64,000 nt of DNA from Glandiceps talaboti. Taxonomy: Eukaryota; Hemichordata; Enteropneusta; Spengelidae. Numbering within the stretch: the stretch's first letter is position 1; each line of letters begins with the position of its first letter. Position numbers and translations under genes: made by a program. The DNA lies in assembly GCF_964340395.1 (NCBI RefSeq), contig NC_135566.1, positions 16,052,501-16,116,500 on the forward strand. Reading direction: 5' to 3'. Positions 36,739 to 46,713 of this stretch are shown piece after piece. A model generated the notes under the pieces. That model did no database searches. It saw only the letters and a list, made by a program, of their open reading frames with translations, and was not told the origin of the DNA.

Positions 36739-36819
36739 GTGAGTACTTTTTGCACTATATATATAGAGTTGCACAACTTTGGTCAACGTTTTGATGATTG
36801 ACGTTACATATCGTACAAT

Positions 36820-36861
36820 ATCATGTATCATATCATATCATATCATATCATATCATATCAG
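36820..36861. repeat. Contracted (TCATA)n array, unit 3 intron
   Basis: Only about eight pentanucleotide units remain. This intron (36739-36962) is also missing flanking sequence that units 1 and 2 keep after the array. Confidence 0.85.
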
Positions 36862-36962
36862 GCCACATCGTAAAGCTCATGCCAACCTCCCTTATTAATA
36901 TATTCTGTGGTTGATTATCTGTGATCATAGCACGTCAAAGGTTTGTTATACTAATTAAATAG

Positions 36963-37085
36963 GTCATCGCAGAACTCCTTATCAATGTCCTGGATGAGAA
37001 TGACAATGCCCCAGTGTTCAATCAAAATGACAATTATACAGGATACATCGTAGAAAATCAAATGGAAGGTACAGTCTTGAAGATG
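36963..37085 (+). CDS. Cassette unit 3, exon c: EC18/EC19 junction
   Basis: 123 bases, phase 0-0, VLDENDNAPVFNQNDNYTG. The upstream intron deletion left the attaaatag acceptor in place. Confidence 0.93.
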
Positions 37086-37273
37086 GTAAGTGTTGAATAT
37101 CAACTCTATCACACCCATTACTTTCAATATAGACATTTATATTTTCCAGTCTGTAAAAACGTTGTTTTTAGATAAATTAAGTCGTCAATTAGTATTTCTT
37201 CCTGTGAAAATTCAAACAACCTGATCAGTTTATAGTTAACGTTGTCATGACCATCTATTCAATTGACAACCAG

Positions 37274-38006
37274 GACACGCCCATTGAAACAAGTGATCCG
37301 GACAACGGCTTCAATGCATCTATCGTGTATATGCTCAGTGGTGAAGGTAGCGAGGATTTCCTTATAGACAACAGGACTGGTGTTATAACATCGACAGTAG
37401 AACTGGACAGAGAGACATGGGGCAGTTATGTCTTCGATGTAATAGCTGCTGATAGGGATGGAGTGGACAAACTTAGTTTGAATACAAGTGTGCCCGTAAC
37501 AGTGATAGTACTCGATGATAACGACCACCATCCTCAATTTGAAGGGTACACACAAATTTACGACATTCTTGAAAATGTAACTATTGGTTATGTTATTGAT
37601 ACAATATCAGCTAGTGATGAAGATCTTGGTCGTAACGCTGAAATTAGTTACTCCATAGTATCCGGGGATTACGGCATGTTTGATATCGGTCATACTTCTG
37701 GACAGCTGACTGTTATTGAATCATTAGATAGAGAGGTGACTGCTGCATACACATTGAACATTTCTGCGCATGATCAGGGATATCCAATCAGATTAGGTAA
37801 CCATATGGAGGTGTTAGTCAACCTGACTGACGTCAATGATAATCGACCAATGTTCACTCAAGACACTTACCTGGCGATCCAACAAGAAGAAGTCGCTAAC
37901 GGTACTAATGTGTTGTCAGTTACTGCCAATGACCCAGATGAAGGGTTAAATGGAGAAGTCGACTACTCAACTTCGTCATCGGACTTTTACATTGATTCCG
38001 GGACAG
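37274..38006 (+). CDS. Cassette unit 3, exon d: EC19, EC20, most of EC21
   Basis: 733 bases, phase 0 in and 1 out. Unit-specific residues include VDKLSLNTSVPVTV, LENVTIGYV and VDYSTSSSDFYIDSGT. The donor is GTATGA, where units 1 and 2 have GTAAGA. Confidence 0.95.
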
Positions 38007-38269
38007 GTATGACATAATTTCTTGTAATTTGCATTCGCGTGAGATGCTACTGTAAAAGTCACTTGGAAGTAAACGTTACATATCCTAAAACATGAAAAGT
38101 TAGTATTTAATGACAATTACTTTTAACAAGACGATGGGATCAAGCAAGAGTTTCATATGTCACATTACGTTATGTGTTTGAATGATATATTCTTGGTTAC
38201 TTCTATTCCCTCTGCCGCTTTAACATACGCGGCAAAGTGATGTCTGACTTCTTTTCGTTTCTTGTCCAG

Positions 38270-38329
38270 GTGATATCTTTTCAATGACGCGTTTGGACTT
38301 TGAAGGCATACGTTGGTATGAATTTGAAG
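38270..38329 (+). CDS. Cassette unit 3, exon e: EC21 short middle exon
   Basis: 60 bases, phase 1-1, GDIFSMTRLDFEGIRWYEFE, donor GTGAGT. Confidence 0.9.
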
Positions 38330-38552
38330 GTGAGTATTTAGGCATACATAACTCTAATGTATAATGTAATTGTGATATCAAAAACAATTAGCACTATCTT
38401 GTTCTTGATCGATGTGGGATATCGACAATGGATCCACAAACAACTATCTTCGAATTTGAGAGCAAACATGGATTAAGTCAGTTGAAAGGAGACCGACGAT
38501 TTGATCATTACCATCGTTTTTCCTAAACAAATCTCTTTTCTTTCACTTTCAG

Positions 38553-38969
38553 TGCATGCATGTGATCATGGCAACCCATCCCTGTGTTCAAGCTCAATTG
38601 TTACCATACGACTAACAGATATCAATGACAATGCACCAACCTTCCATAGCGATCCCTACGAATCAACCATCCTTGACAAAATGCCAGCAGATTATCCTGT
38701 GTTGGTACTTAACGCCTGTGATGAAGATTCTGGGAACAATGGAAAGTTCTGCTTCACAATCTTAGATGACGTAACTGAATTGTTTGATGTGGACTGTAAA
38801 GGTGTCATCAGACTTAACAGTGATGTCAACTACACACAGATGGTAGAGGATGAATACTTGGATTCCAATGACTCTATTCAGTTTACTGTGGTAGTGGAAG
38901 ACTTTGGGGATCCAAGCCTACAAAGTAATACAAGTGTAACCATCAAAGTAAAGGAATATCAGTGCACAG
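38553..38969 (+). CDS. Cassette unit 3, exon f: end of EC21 and EC22 (degenerate joint)
   Basis: 417 bases, phase 1-1, nearly identical to unit 1 exon f (YESTILDKMPADYPVL, NACDEDSGNNGKF), unlike the intervening unit 2. The intron diverges from the other units about 14 bases after the donor (gttagtcgatg then unique sequence), marking the edge of the duplicated block. Confidence 0.94.
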
Positions 38970-39065
38970 GTTAGTCGATGACAATCATCCATTTTAAGCA
39001 GTACACCTATTTGTTTGGCGGAGAGACAAACCGAGGTATAAGAAAGAAAAATTTGGAGTGTGAGT

Positions 39066-39885
39066 GTGTTGTATGCTATGCTGTGCTATGCTATATGATA
39101 TGCTATACTATCCTACGCTAATACACTATGCTACCCTATAGCTATGCTGTGCTTTGCTATGTGAGCATGGAAGTATTAGGGGGGGGGGGGGGGGTGAGAA
39201 AGCATTCTGCGATTTGTCCATAAGCTTACTCATTATACGTGTGAAAGTGTTGTATGCTATGCTATACTACATAATTATGCACTGCGTGGCTCTGCTACGC
39301 TATATGCTATACCATGCTATGCCATGCTATGGCATGTTATATGTTATGCTATATGGTATGCTATGCTATGCTATGCTATGCTATGCTATGCTATGCTATG
39401 TTATATTATAATATACCTAGTGATAATGCTGTGCCATGATTCGCTAGAAACAGTCACGTGATAGGAAAATAGAATGACTATTTCCCTAGGGAAATAGTTC
39501 CATCAACTATTACTTGGTCACGCGACCACCGCGAGTTCACAGCAGGTCAAAATGGCAGCTTCTGACGATGTCGTCTGCCACCGCGAGTTCACAGCATGAG
39601 GTATATTATAAAACACATATTGCCTGGCCTATATTCGGGCTATAGCACCCGTTAATTACCCCCTCATGACTGTGACATGCATGTGAGTTACCAGAATCAC
39701 ATGCATGTGATACTGGTAACTCACAGTCCCTCGGGTGTAATATAATAAACGGGTGCTATAGCCCTCATGGCCAGGCAATATGTGTTCATTATGCTATGCT
39801 ATGCTATGCTATGCTATGCTATGCTATGCCATGCTATGCTATACTATGCTATGCTGTGCTGTGTCATGCTGTGTTGCTATGCTAC
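39066..39885. repeat. (TATGC)n pentanucleotide region with an inserted foldback element
   Basis: Arrays of tatgc and variants occur at about 39066-39150, 39246-39275, 39300-39405 and 39787-39885. They are interrupted by non-repetitive sequence and by the foldback element at 39475-39790. Confidence 0.85.
39475..39790. mobile_element. Composite foldback element, family 4 copy B
   Basis: It begins with a hairpin (actatttccc ta gggaaatagt), followed by ttcc and a short open frame (MAASDDVVCHREFTA) that stops. Then comes an inverted repeat, aacacatattgcctggcc ... ggccaggcaatatgtgtt, with inner arms gggctatagcacccgtt/aacgggtgctatagccc. The layout matches 17766-18358 and its ends match 8818-9002. 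Confidence 0.55.
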
Positions 39886-40285
39886 GCCAATGATTTAAGA
39901 CGGTATGTGTGATTTGTCCATAAGCTCATTCATTATGTATCTATAGAAACATATATTCATTTAATAAGCTTATCTTTGTTTTCCGTGTCTTTGTGCTGAA
40001 ATGACGTAACCGAGTAGAAAAAGTACTTTCCTCGTAATAATATCCGTTTTTGCCATTTCTTCCTTTAAACTTCGCAAGTTTAAATATCAAATTTGATGCC
40101 AGACTGTTAACCTTCCAATGACTATGGGACATGGGGTTCTAGACAAAGCCAGTTAATGATGAGAGTCGCTGACATTTTGCGATGTTTAACCCCAAGCCCC
40201 CACCTCCACCAGGATTACCTATTTCTGACAATTTTCATATCATCGTAGATTATCAACAATTTAAATGTTTGTCTTTTCTTCACAG

Positions 40286-41112
40286 AGGAGTCAACACCAG
40301 AACCCTGGGACGGCTATTCCAACACATCATGGTGTGGCAGTAAATGGTACCAGTTTGAAGTTGAGGAACATTCACCGGCAAATACAATCATTGGAGACGT
40401 ATCCGACGAGGCTTTCGACAAATACAATGTTGATTATGATATTTATGAGGATAATGCGAAAGATTTCTTCACAGTCAATGAGAATGGACAGATTTTGACA
40501 CTTGATGACAACATCGACAGGGAGACGAATGAAACCATAACATTTAATGTTATAATCAATGGCATCATAGTTACAAAATATGTACCAGTGCATGTGACAG
40601 TTCTTGACATCAATGATCACTATCCAGAGTTTAGTCCACCTCTGTATCAGGTACAGACCTTGGAATCTTTGCCAGGGGACTCGATAATTGAAATAGTATA
40701 CGCCCATGATCCAGACGCCGGAGAGAATGGCACCTTGACTTACAGTGTGACACCCCCGGAAAATTCTTATTTCTTTATGGATAATACTGCTAACGTTATG
40801 AAGAATTGTATTGCATTGGATATAAAAGATATGATGGACCAGGGCATAGCCTTTGACAATGGAATAATCAATATCTCCATTACAGTGAAAGATGGGGGGA
40901 ATAACTTTGCAGAAAGAAATGCGGTGGTGATGGTTGATATTATCGAGAACAAACGAGAGACAGACAGAGATATAATGAACGAAACAGTAGCTGAGAACAT
41001 GAAAGCAGACACATACGTCGCAACTGTTGAAGCCACAGGATATGAAGGCTATCAACTGAAGTATAGTTTTGCCAGGCTGAATGTCACCGATTTCGAAATA
41101 GATGAAACATCA
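40286..41112 (+). CDS. Exon: EC23, EC24 and start of EC25
   Basis: 827 bases, phase 1 in and 0 out, acceptor ttcacag, donor GTAAGA. After a Thr/Ser-containing linker it reads CGSKWYQFEVEEHSPAN, then LDINDHYPEF at the end of EC23, AHDPDAGENGTLTYSV in EC24, and a degenerate EC24 end (VDIIENKRETD). It is paralogous to exon 11 in order, length and the CGSKWY motif. Confidence 0.93.
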
Positions 41113-41515
41113 GTAAGATCATGTTCTTGAAACAGTTATGTAGCTGTCATGGTGGTGTAGCTTGTAAAGTCACAATAATACGTATACCTTATAATCCCAG
41201 CTGGTTTCTTTGAATATATAATGGAACAGCTAATGCTGCTCTTGGTTTTATCACAGACAGTGACGTTTTCTATGGTTTTGTGTCACATGGCTATAGTTGT
41301 CTTTTGTAAAATCTTATTCTGTAAGTGTTATTCAATCCCATAAACATTTATAGCTTGATACCGTTTGTATTGAAAGTTTAGTAAAACATCTGTAAGTAAA
41401 ACAAATATCATGTCAATGTTTTGCACTGATTTGAAAAACTTAGTACTAAAAGATTTTGAGAAACGTCTGTTCAATCAACCTGTAACCAAACCCTATACCA
41501 ATGTGTTTGTTTCAG

Positions 41516-41620
41516 GGAAAGGTAACAACAAGGAAAGTATTGGACAGAGAACACAGAGAAAACTATTTGTATGAAATCATAGCTTATATTGAAGAAGGCC
41601 CTACATGTTTAGTGAATCCG
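41516..41620 (+). CDS. Exon: EC25 middle
   Basis: 105 bases, phase 0-0, VLDREHRENYLYEIIAYIEE, acceptor tttcag, donor GTAAGT. Equivalent of exon b. Confidence 0.93.
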
Positions 41621-41770
41621 GTAAGTTCAAACGTAAAGTCTATTATCTTCCCTTGTGAATAAACACATATACACACACAGCTGTCACAGTTTTTGCCATG
41701 GCATATGGCCACCATACTGTACAACCTATAGGTGGCGCCGTACACGGTATGAACAATGAGAAGATTCTTC

Positions 41771-41784
41771 TACTACTACTACTA

Positions 41785-41832
<48 letters not shown>

Positions 41833-41859
41833 TTACTACTACTACTACTACTAGTAGTA

Positions 41860-41896
<37 letters not shown>

Positions 41897-41955
41897 ACAC
41901 ACACCACCACCACCACCACAACAACAACAACAACAACAACAACAAACGTACAGAA
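41771..41955. repeat. (TAC)n, (CAC)n and (AAC)n arrays
   Basis: A long imperfect tac array followed by short cac and aac runs in the intron. Poly-Leu and poly-Ser open frames over it are artefacts. Confidence 0.95.
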
Positions 41956-42416
41956 ACACACATACAGAGTCAGAGTTTGGATATTAAAAATAGTACAGTT
42001 GATTTGTTCGTAAATACATTTATACTTGACACCACTGTATAGATAATACAAGATTAAACGTACTAAAAGAGTAAATTTAAAAAACAGGTGGCATACATTT
42101 TATAAAAAAAAACATTAAGTGAATCACATGTGTCTGAGTAAAGAACGTTTGATACAATATCGCAAGCGAGGATATAGTTTACCTCTGACGCAACGGAAAG
42201 TAACGTCAATGTAGCATTGGCGTATTTTGTGAAACAGCAAACATGAATCAAAACTAATAGCAGCATTGGCGATAACTAAATTCTTACAGATATCTGCTCT
42301 GGCAAATATGGGAACACTTTTTGTTTTTACTCCCTTTAATGTGTTTGTATCGTTCTATTCCCGCCACCATTCCTAGATCTTCACATACTAAATATTGCAT
42401 GTACTTATTGTTCCAG

Positions 42417-42536
42417 GTGGTCGCTGACTTGTATATAACAGTTTTAGATGAAAATGATAACCCACCGACATTTACCCATCAATTGTACACGGGTGAAATC
42501 AAGGAAAACTCTCCACCGAATACACCAGTGTCCATG
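42417..42536 (+). CDS. Exon: EC25/EC26 junction
   Basis: 120 bases, phase 0-0, LYITVLDENDNPPTF then GEIKENSPPNTPVSM. Acceptor tgttccag, donor GTAGGT. Equivalent of exon c. Confidence 0.93.
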
Positions 42537-43883
42537 GTAGGTACATGTGCATGCACTCTTAGGATAGCAAAAAGTTCTCGATATCTCGAACATTGTATAG
42601 GCCAAACAGTGTTCCGTAGTTTTACCATGACATGCGTATTGGATGACCTCTGATCTTTAAAACATACACATACCTATCTTGCGGCCAATCATAGAACAAG
42701 TCTAACGTAGTTAAAGTATGTTGACAAGTAGTTTATACCGAAATTAAAGCGGAAATGATAGATTCATGACAGTACAATGCAAGCTTCCTTGGAAATGTTA
42801 TCAAATATTCGTGTTTAATATGGGTCGCTGGCCGAGGAAAAATCCAGCCAGGGCTATTGCTTAAATCATGACCCTTCCTGATTTCGTCGTGGTAAAAGTG
42901 ACTGTCCCTCAAATTCCTTTTCTCTAAAACATAACCCATCCGCTAAAAGTACACTAGTCACAGGTTTCAAGGACATAAAGATCCCATTGCTGCCACCGCG
43001 TTGAACAGTTTAAAAGCATTGGTTATTTCCCAACTACTGCCACCACAGTAAAGTTGTACGCTATACGAACTTCAAGGCACTTCATCAATCAATGCTTACA
43101 TCTCATTGGCTGAGCTGAAGGCCAGAACATTAACTCTCAAACACCAGATGGGAACACTCCTGCACACTGGTGACACAAAAGTCAACAGCTCTACAACATT
43201 ATCCCTAATATCTTGCCACATTCTCCCTGTTTTGGTCCTGTGAGACCCACTTCTGCCTTCATATCAATCGACAGTTAATTCACTACGTGGTTTTCAGGAG
43301 CGATTTTATTGATTTGGTCTGATATTAGAGTGCCTAACCCTAACCTTTACCTTAACCCCAACTCTAACCACAACTGATGTAGCAGCAGTGGAATGTATAA
43401 CGGCGGCAGCTAGCGATGGGATGGCAAAATCACAAAATATTACAGTTAGGCAACACAATGAGTCAAAATAAAATGTGACCCTCTGCTAATCCGCCCATTT
43501 TTCTAAAATATGGCCCTCCCCAGAAATGAGTTACCTCCCCATTCCTTTGCTCCACCCTTGTAATTACTAAAGTCTTCCTAGGTGAAGGATCTAGGAAACA
43601 CCATTGACTGCGTCAGCACACAATATTGAAATGAATTAAAATGGGATGCCTTCGTGATTTTAGTTATCACGATTTGGCTATTCTTGGATATTTAGTTTTA
43701 ATTACCAGTATTTGATTGGAAGAACTCGAGTGTGTCGAGTGTAGTTTTCAGAACCTTCTCTGAGCCGACTTTTAAAGTGTATTTCTTGTCAAAATTAGCA
43801 CAGCGAAGGTTATAAGCTATGTATCCAAATACTGTACCGTTGTCAGTTAACAATTTGTTCATGTTTGCTGTTTCAACCCAAAG
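42537..43883. other. Intron, no recognised element
   Basis: No exon, transposon ends or long tandem array seen. It contains a short degenerate run of taaccctaacc-like sequence near 43333 with no apparent significance. Confidence 0.4.
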
Positions 43884-44628
43884 ACCCATGACATCATTGC
43901 CAATGACCCTGATAAAGGGATAAATGCTTCAATCAAATACGAACTAAGTGGTGACGGAGATGACCAGTTTGAGATAGACGAGATAACAGGAGTAATCACA
44001 GCTGCCAATATCACCAATCTGAATCTTGACCGTGAAACTAAAGATACCTATAGCTTGATTGTAACTGCGCATGACAGAAACGGTATTGATGATCTCAGCC
44101 TGAACAGCAGTGCAGATGTCACTGTCAAGTTATCGGACATGAACGACAATTATCCACAGTTTACACAGAGTTCCTATTCTTATGAGGTATACGAGAATGT
44201 AACAAAACATTATACGATTGCTACCATATGCGCCACTGATGACGACATTGATTATAATGCCAAAGTACAATACTCTATAGTCTCTGGCAACGATGGCAAT
44301 TTTGACATTGGTCGAGATACTGGCATACTTACTGTTATTGATGAGCTGGACAGAGAGACAGTGGCAAATTATATCCTCAACGTATCAGCGAATGACCAAG
44401 GTGAACCCAGTTTGTCTAACTTCACTGATGTATTTATTCGACTAATTGATGTCAATGACAATGACCCAACCTTTGAAAAAACCTCGTATATCGAGTATCA
44501 AGAAGAGGAAGCGGAATGTGGCACGTCAGTATTTACCATTAATGCCGTGGACCCGGATGAAGGTTCTAATGGGAAAGTGATCTACACTTTGGCTGGTACG
44601 ACAGATTTCAAAATTGACGAGGAAACAG
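43884..44628 (+). CDS. Exon: EC26, EC27, most of EC28
   Basis: 745 bases, phase 0 in and 1 out, acceptor cccaaag, donor GTACTA. Reads DPDKGINASIKYELSGDG, LDRETKDTYSLIVTAHDR, LSDMNDNYPQF, TDDDIDYNAKVQYSIVSG, ELDRETVANYILNVSAND, LIDVNDNDPTF and DPDEGSNGKVIYTL. Equivalent of exon d. Confidence 0.95.
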
Positions 44629-44918
44629 GTACTAACCTTCGTTATTTTCAAACTATTCATATTTTGTAACAATGTTCAGGAGAAGACTATAAATTTATGG
44701 CAAATCGATTTTCAGGGCAGGTCACTTGATGTTACAAATTACTCCTATAAGGCATACTCCAATGAATCTAGTACATTTTTCATTGGGACTAATTATGTTT
44801 TGTAGAAAACCCTTTGAGTGTATTAACTTGTTTAAATGCCAAATTTGTAGTTCCTATATTTTTTGTTCGAATGTCTACTTGGTTTTCTATCTTTTTGTTT
44901 ATTTCTTTAATTGCACAG

Positions 44919-44984
44919 GCGAAATAGTTACCAACACAGTACTGGATTATGAAATCAAATCACACAGACAACACGAATTCGAAG
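44919..44984 (+). CDS. Exon: EC28 short middle exon
   Basis: 66 bases, phase 1-1, GEIVTNTVLDYEIKSHRQHE, acceptor ttgcacag, donor GTAATC. Same length as exon 15 of the first cassette. Confidence 0.88.
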
Positions 44985-45145
44985 GTAATCAGCCTTTTCT
45001 ATTCATGCAAAACGTTAACGCAATATCCTTCTAATATTTGTTTGTATTTCTCATCTGCTGTTAATTTGCAGGCTAGCCAGGAAATACATCATCAGTATAA
45101 ACTTCAATGGTTTCTTTCAATTAATGAACTAAATTTTCTTCACAG

Positions 45146-45768
45146 TTACAGCCAAAGATGGGGGAACTCCAGCAAGATCGTCAACGACAAACGTCATTAT
45201 ACATATAACGGATATCAATGACAATCCACCTAATTTCACCCAACCGACATACACACAAACTATAGAAGACGGCGAAAAGGCTGACCACACGGTGTTAGGA
45301 GTGTCAGCAAACGACCCAGACTGTCACGAATGTCATGGCGTGTGCCATTGCTTTGATAACAGCCGTGTGTCGTACTTGATCGTAGACGATAAAACGCAGT
45401 TATTCCAAATAGACGATATTGGTTTGATAAGCCTTACAGAAGACATAGACTATGACGATCTAAAAGAAAAAGGTTATTTAGACGAAAAGGATACTTTGCA
45501 TTTCAAAGTGGTTGCTCGAGATCACGGATTACCTTCACTTAATGATACTGCTGACGTCAGCATCACTGTAACAAAGGATAATACAAATATATTGAAATTC
45601 GAACAGTCGCTGTACCAACAGGACTTTGAAGAAGAACAAGCGAAAAACACGTGTGTTCTCACAGTAAAGGCAGAGATAATTGACTCGGCGAGTTTCGAGA
45701 CTGCAGAAGGGAATATACACTACGCATTTTCACACCAGGTGTCAGAATTTTACATAGAGGAGAGTACA
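45146..45768 (+). CDS. Exon: end of EC28, EC29 and start of EC30 (fused exon)
   Basis: 623 bases, phase 1 in and 0 out. ITDINDNPPNF ends EC28. EC29 carries a cysteine cluster (DPDCHECHGVCHC) and the cassette motif DDLKEKGYLDEKDTLHF, and ends degenerate (VTKDNTNILKF). The exon then runs straight into EC30 (LYQQDFEEEQAKNTCVL). In other cassettes a phase 1 intron lies at that point, so here the equivalents of exons f and a are one exon. Confidence 0.93.
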
Positions 45769-45985
45769 GTAAGTAGAAGCTGAGAGCATTATCATGTGTG
45801 TAGTGGTTTATTATATTCCATTTAAGCTTACATACCTATCTATTGCCTAGTGTGGCATAGACCTACAGTGTTCACTTCACGTAAGAAATGAATTTGAACA
45901 AAGAAAACTGACGTGTGTGAAGATGATCCAACCTCCCTGCATTTTAGACGTGTATGTACGCATCCGCGCTCGCGCGCGCGCCCGC

Positions 45986-46029
<44 letters not shown>
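45986..46029. repeat. (GT)n microsatellite
   Basis: Alternating cgcg then a pure gt run in the intron after the fused exon. Confidence 0.95.
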
Positions 46030-46030
<1 letters not shown>

Positions 46031-46117
46031 GTGGTGTGATGTCCGGCATAAAACATGCGGTGCCTCATTTTTTTCTGTCTGTCTTCTTTCTTTTTTAAAA
46101 TATTTTCCCAATCAAAG

Positions 46118-46225
46118 GGGGAAATATTCAGTAATGAAATACTGGATCGAGAAGCTCAAGATCAATATTCCTTAGCGGTGAAGGCTACAGAATATAATTC
46201 AAACCAGAATCCAGCCCAAACAACG
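46118..46225 (+). CDS. Exon: EC30 middle
   Basis: 108 bases, phase 0-0, LDREAQDQYSLAVKATEY. The acceptor is atcaaag. The donor GTTCGT is weak by consensus, but frame and homology support it. Confidence 0.8.
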
Positions 46226-46520
46226 GTTCGTATTCTTTTTATTGCTGGTAGTCAGTTTCCTAAAAATGTCAATTAGTAAGATTTGTAATAATATGAAAAT
46301 ACTGTTGTGTACAACACAACGTATATATTGGGGGATTTTTTAAAATGTAATATTGTCATGGTGTATGGCACTGATAGCTTACATCCGTATTGAGTGCCAT
46401 TTGATACATTTTCTGGATTTTAACGTGTTAGCAGAAAGCAACGTTCATACAAGAAAACAATGTTTTCACTTTTAAAAAACCATGTTGTGCTAAATGTGCA
46501 CGTTTTAATGGTCTTCCAAG

Positions 46521-46713
46521 GTGAATATCAACATTACGGACATTAATGATAATGCACCGGTATTCATCTCAACAACCTATACGATGCAAGTTGTCGAACA
46601 CGACTACTCTCGTTCCGATGTTCCACATGCGCATCTTGGTAAAGTTACTGCAACTGATGCCGATATTGGAGACAACGGTACAATTTCATACAGTATTGTT
46701 GATGGCAATGAAG
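46521..46713 (+). CDS. Exon: EC30/EC31 junction and EC31 first half
   Basis: 193 bases, phase 0 in and 1 out. VNINITDINDNAPVF, then TATDADIGDNGTISYSIVDG with donor GTTAGT. From here the exon layout is no longer that of the five-EC cassette. Confidence 0.92.

Noticed and set aside
40372-41055. 227-codon minus-strand open frame
   Set aside because: It is the antisense of a cadherin exon with well-supported plus-strand motifs and has no features of its own.
41643-41963. Leu-, Val- and Ser-rich frames on both strands
   Set aside because: Produced by tac/cac/aac arrays.
43333-43375. Telomere-like taaccctaacc run
   Set aside because: Only a few irregular units; not a telomeric array.
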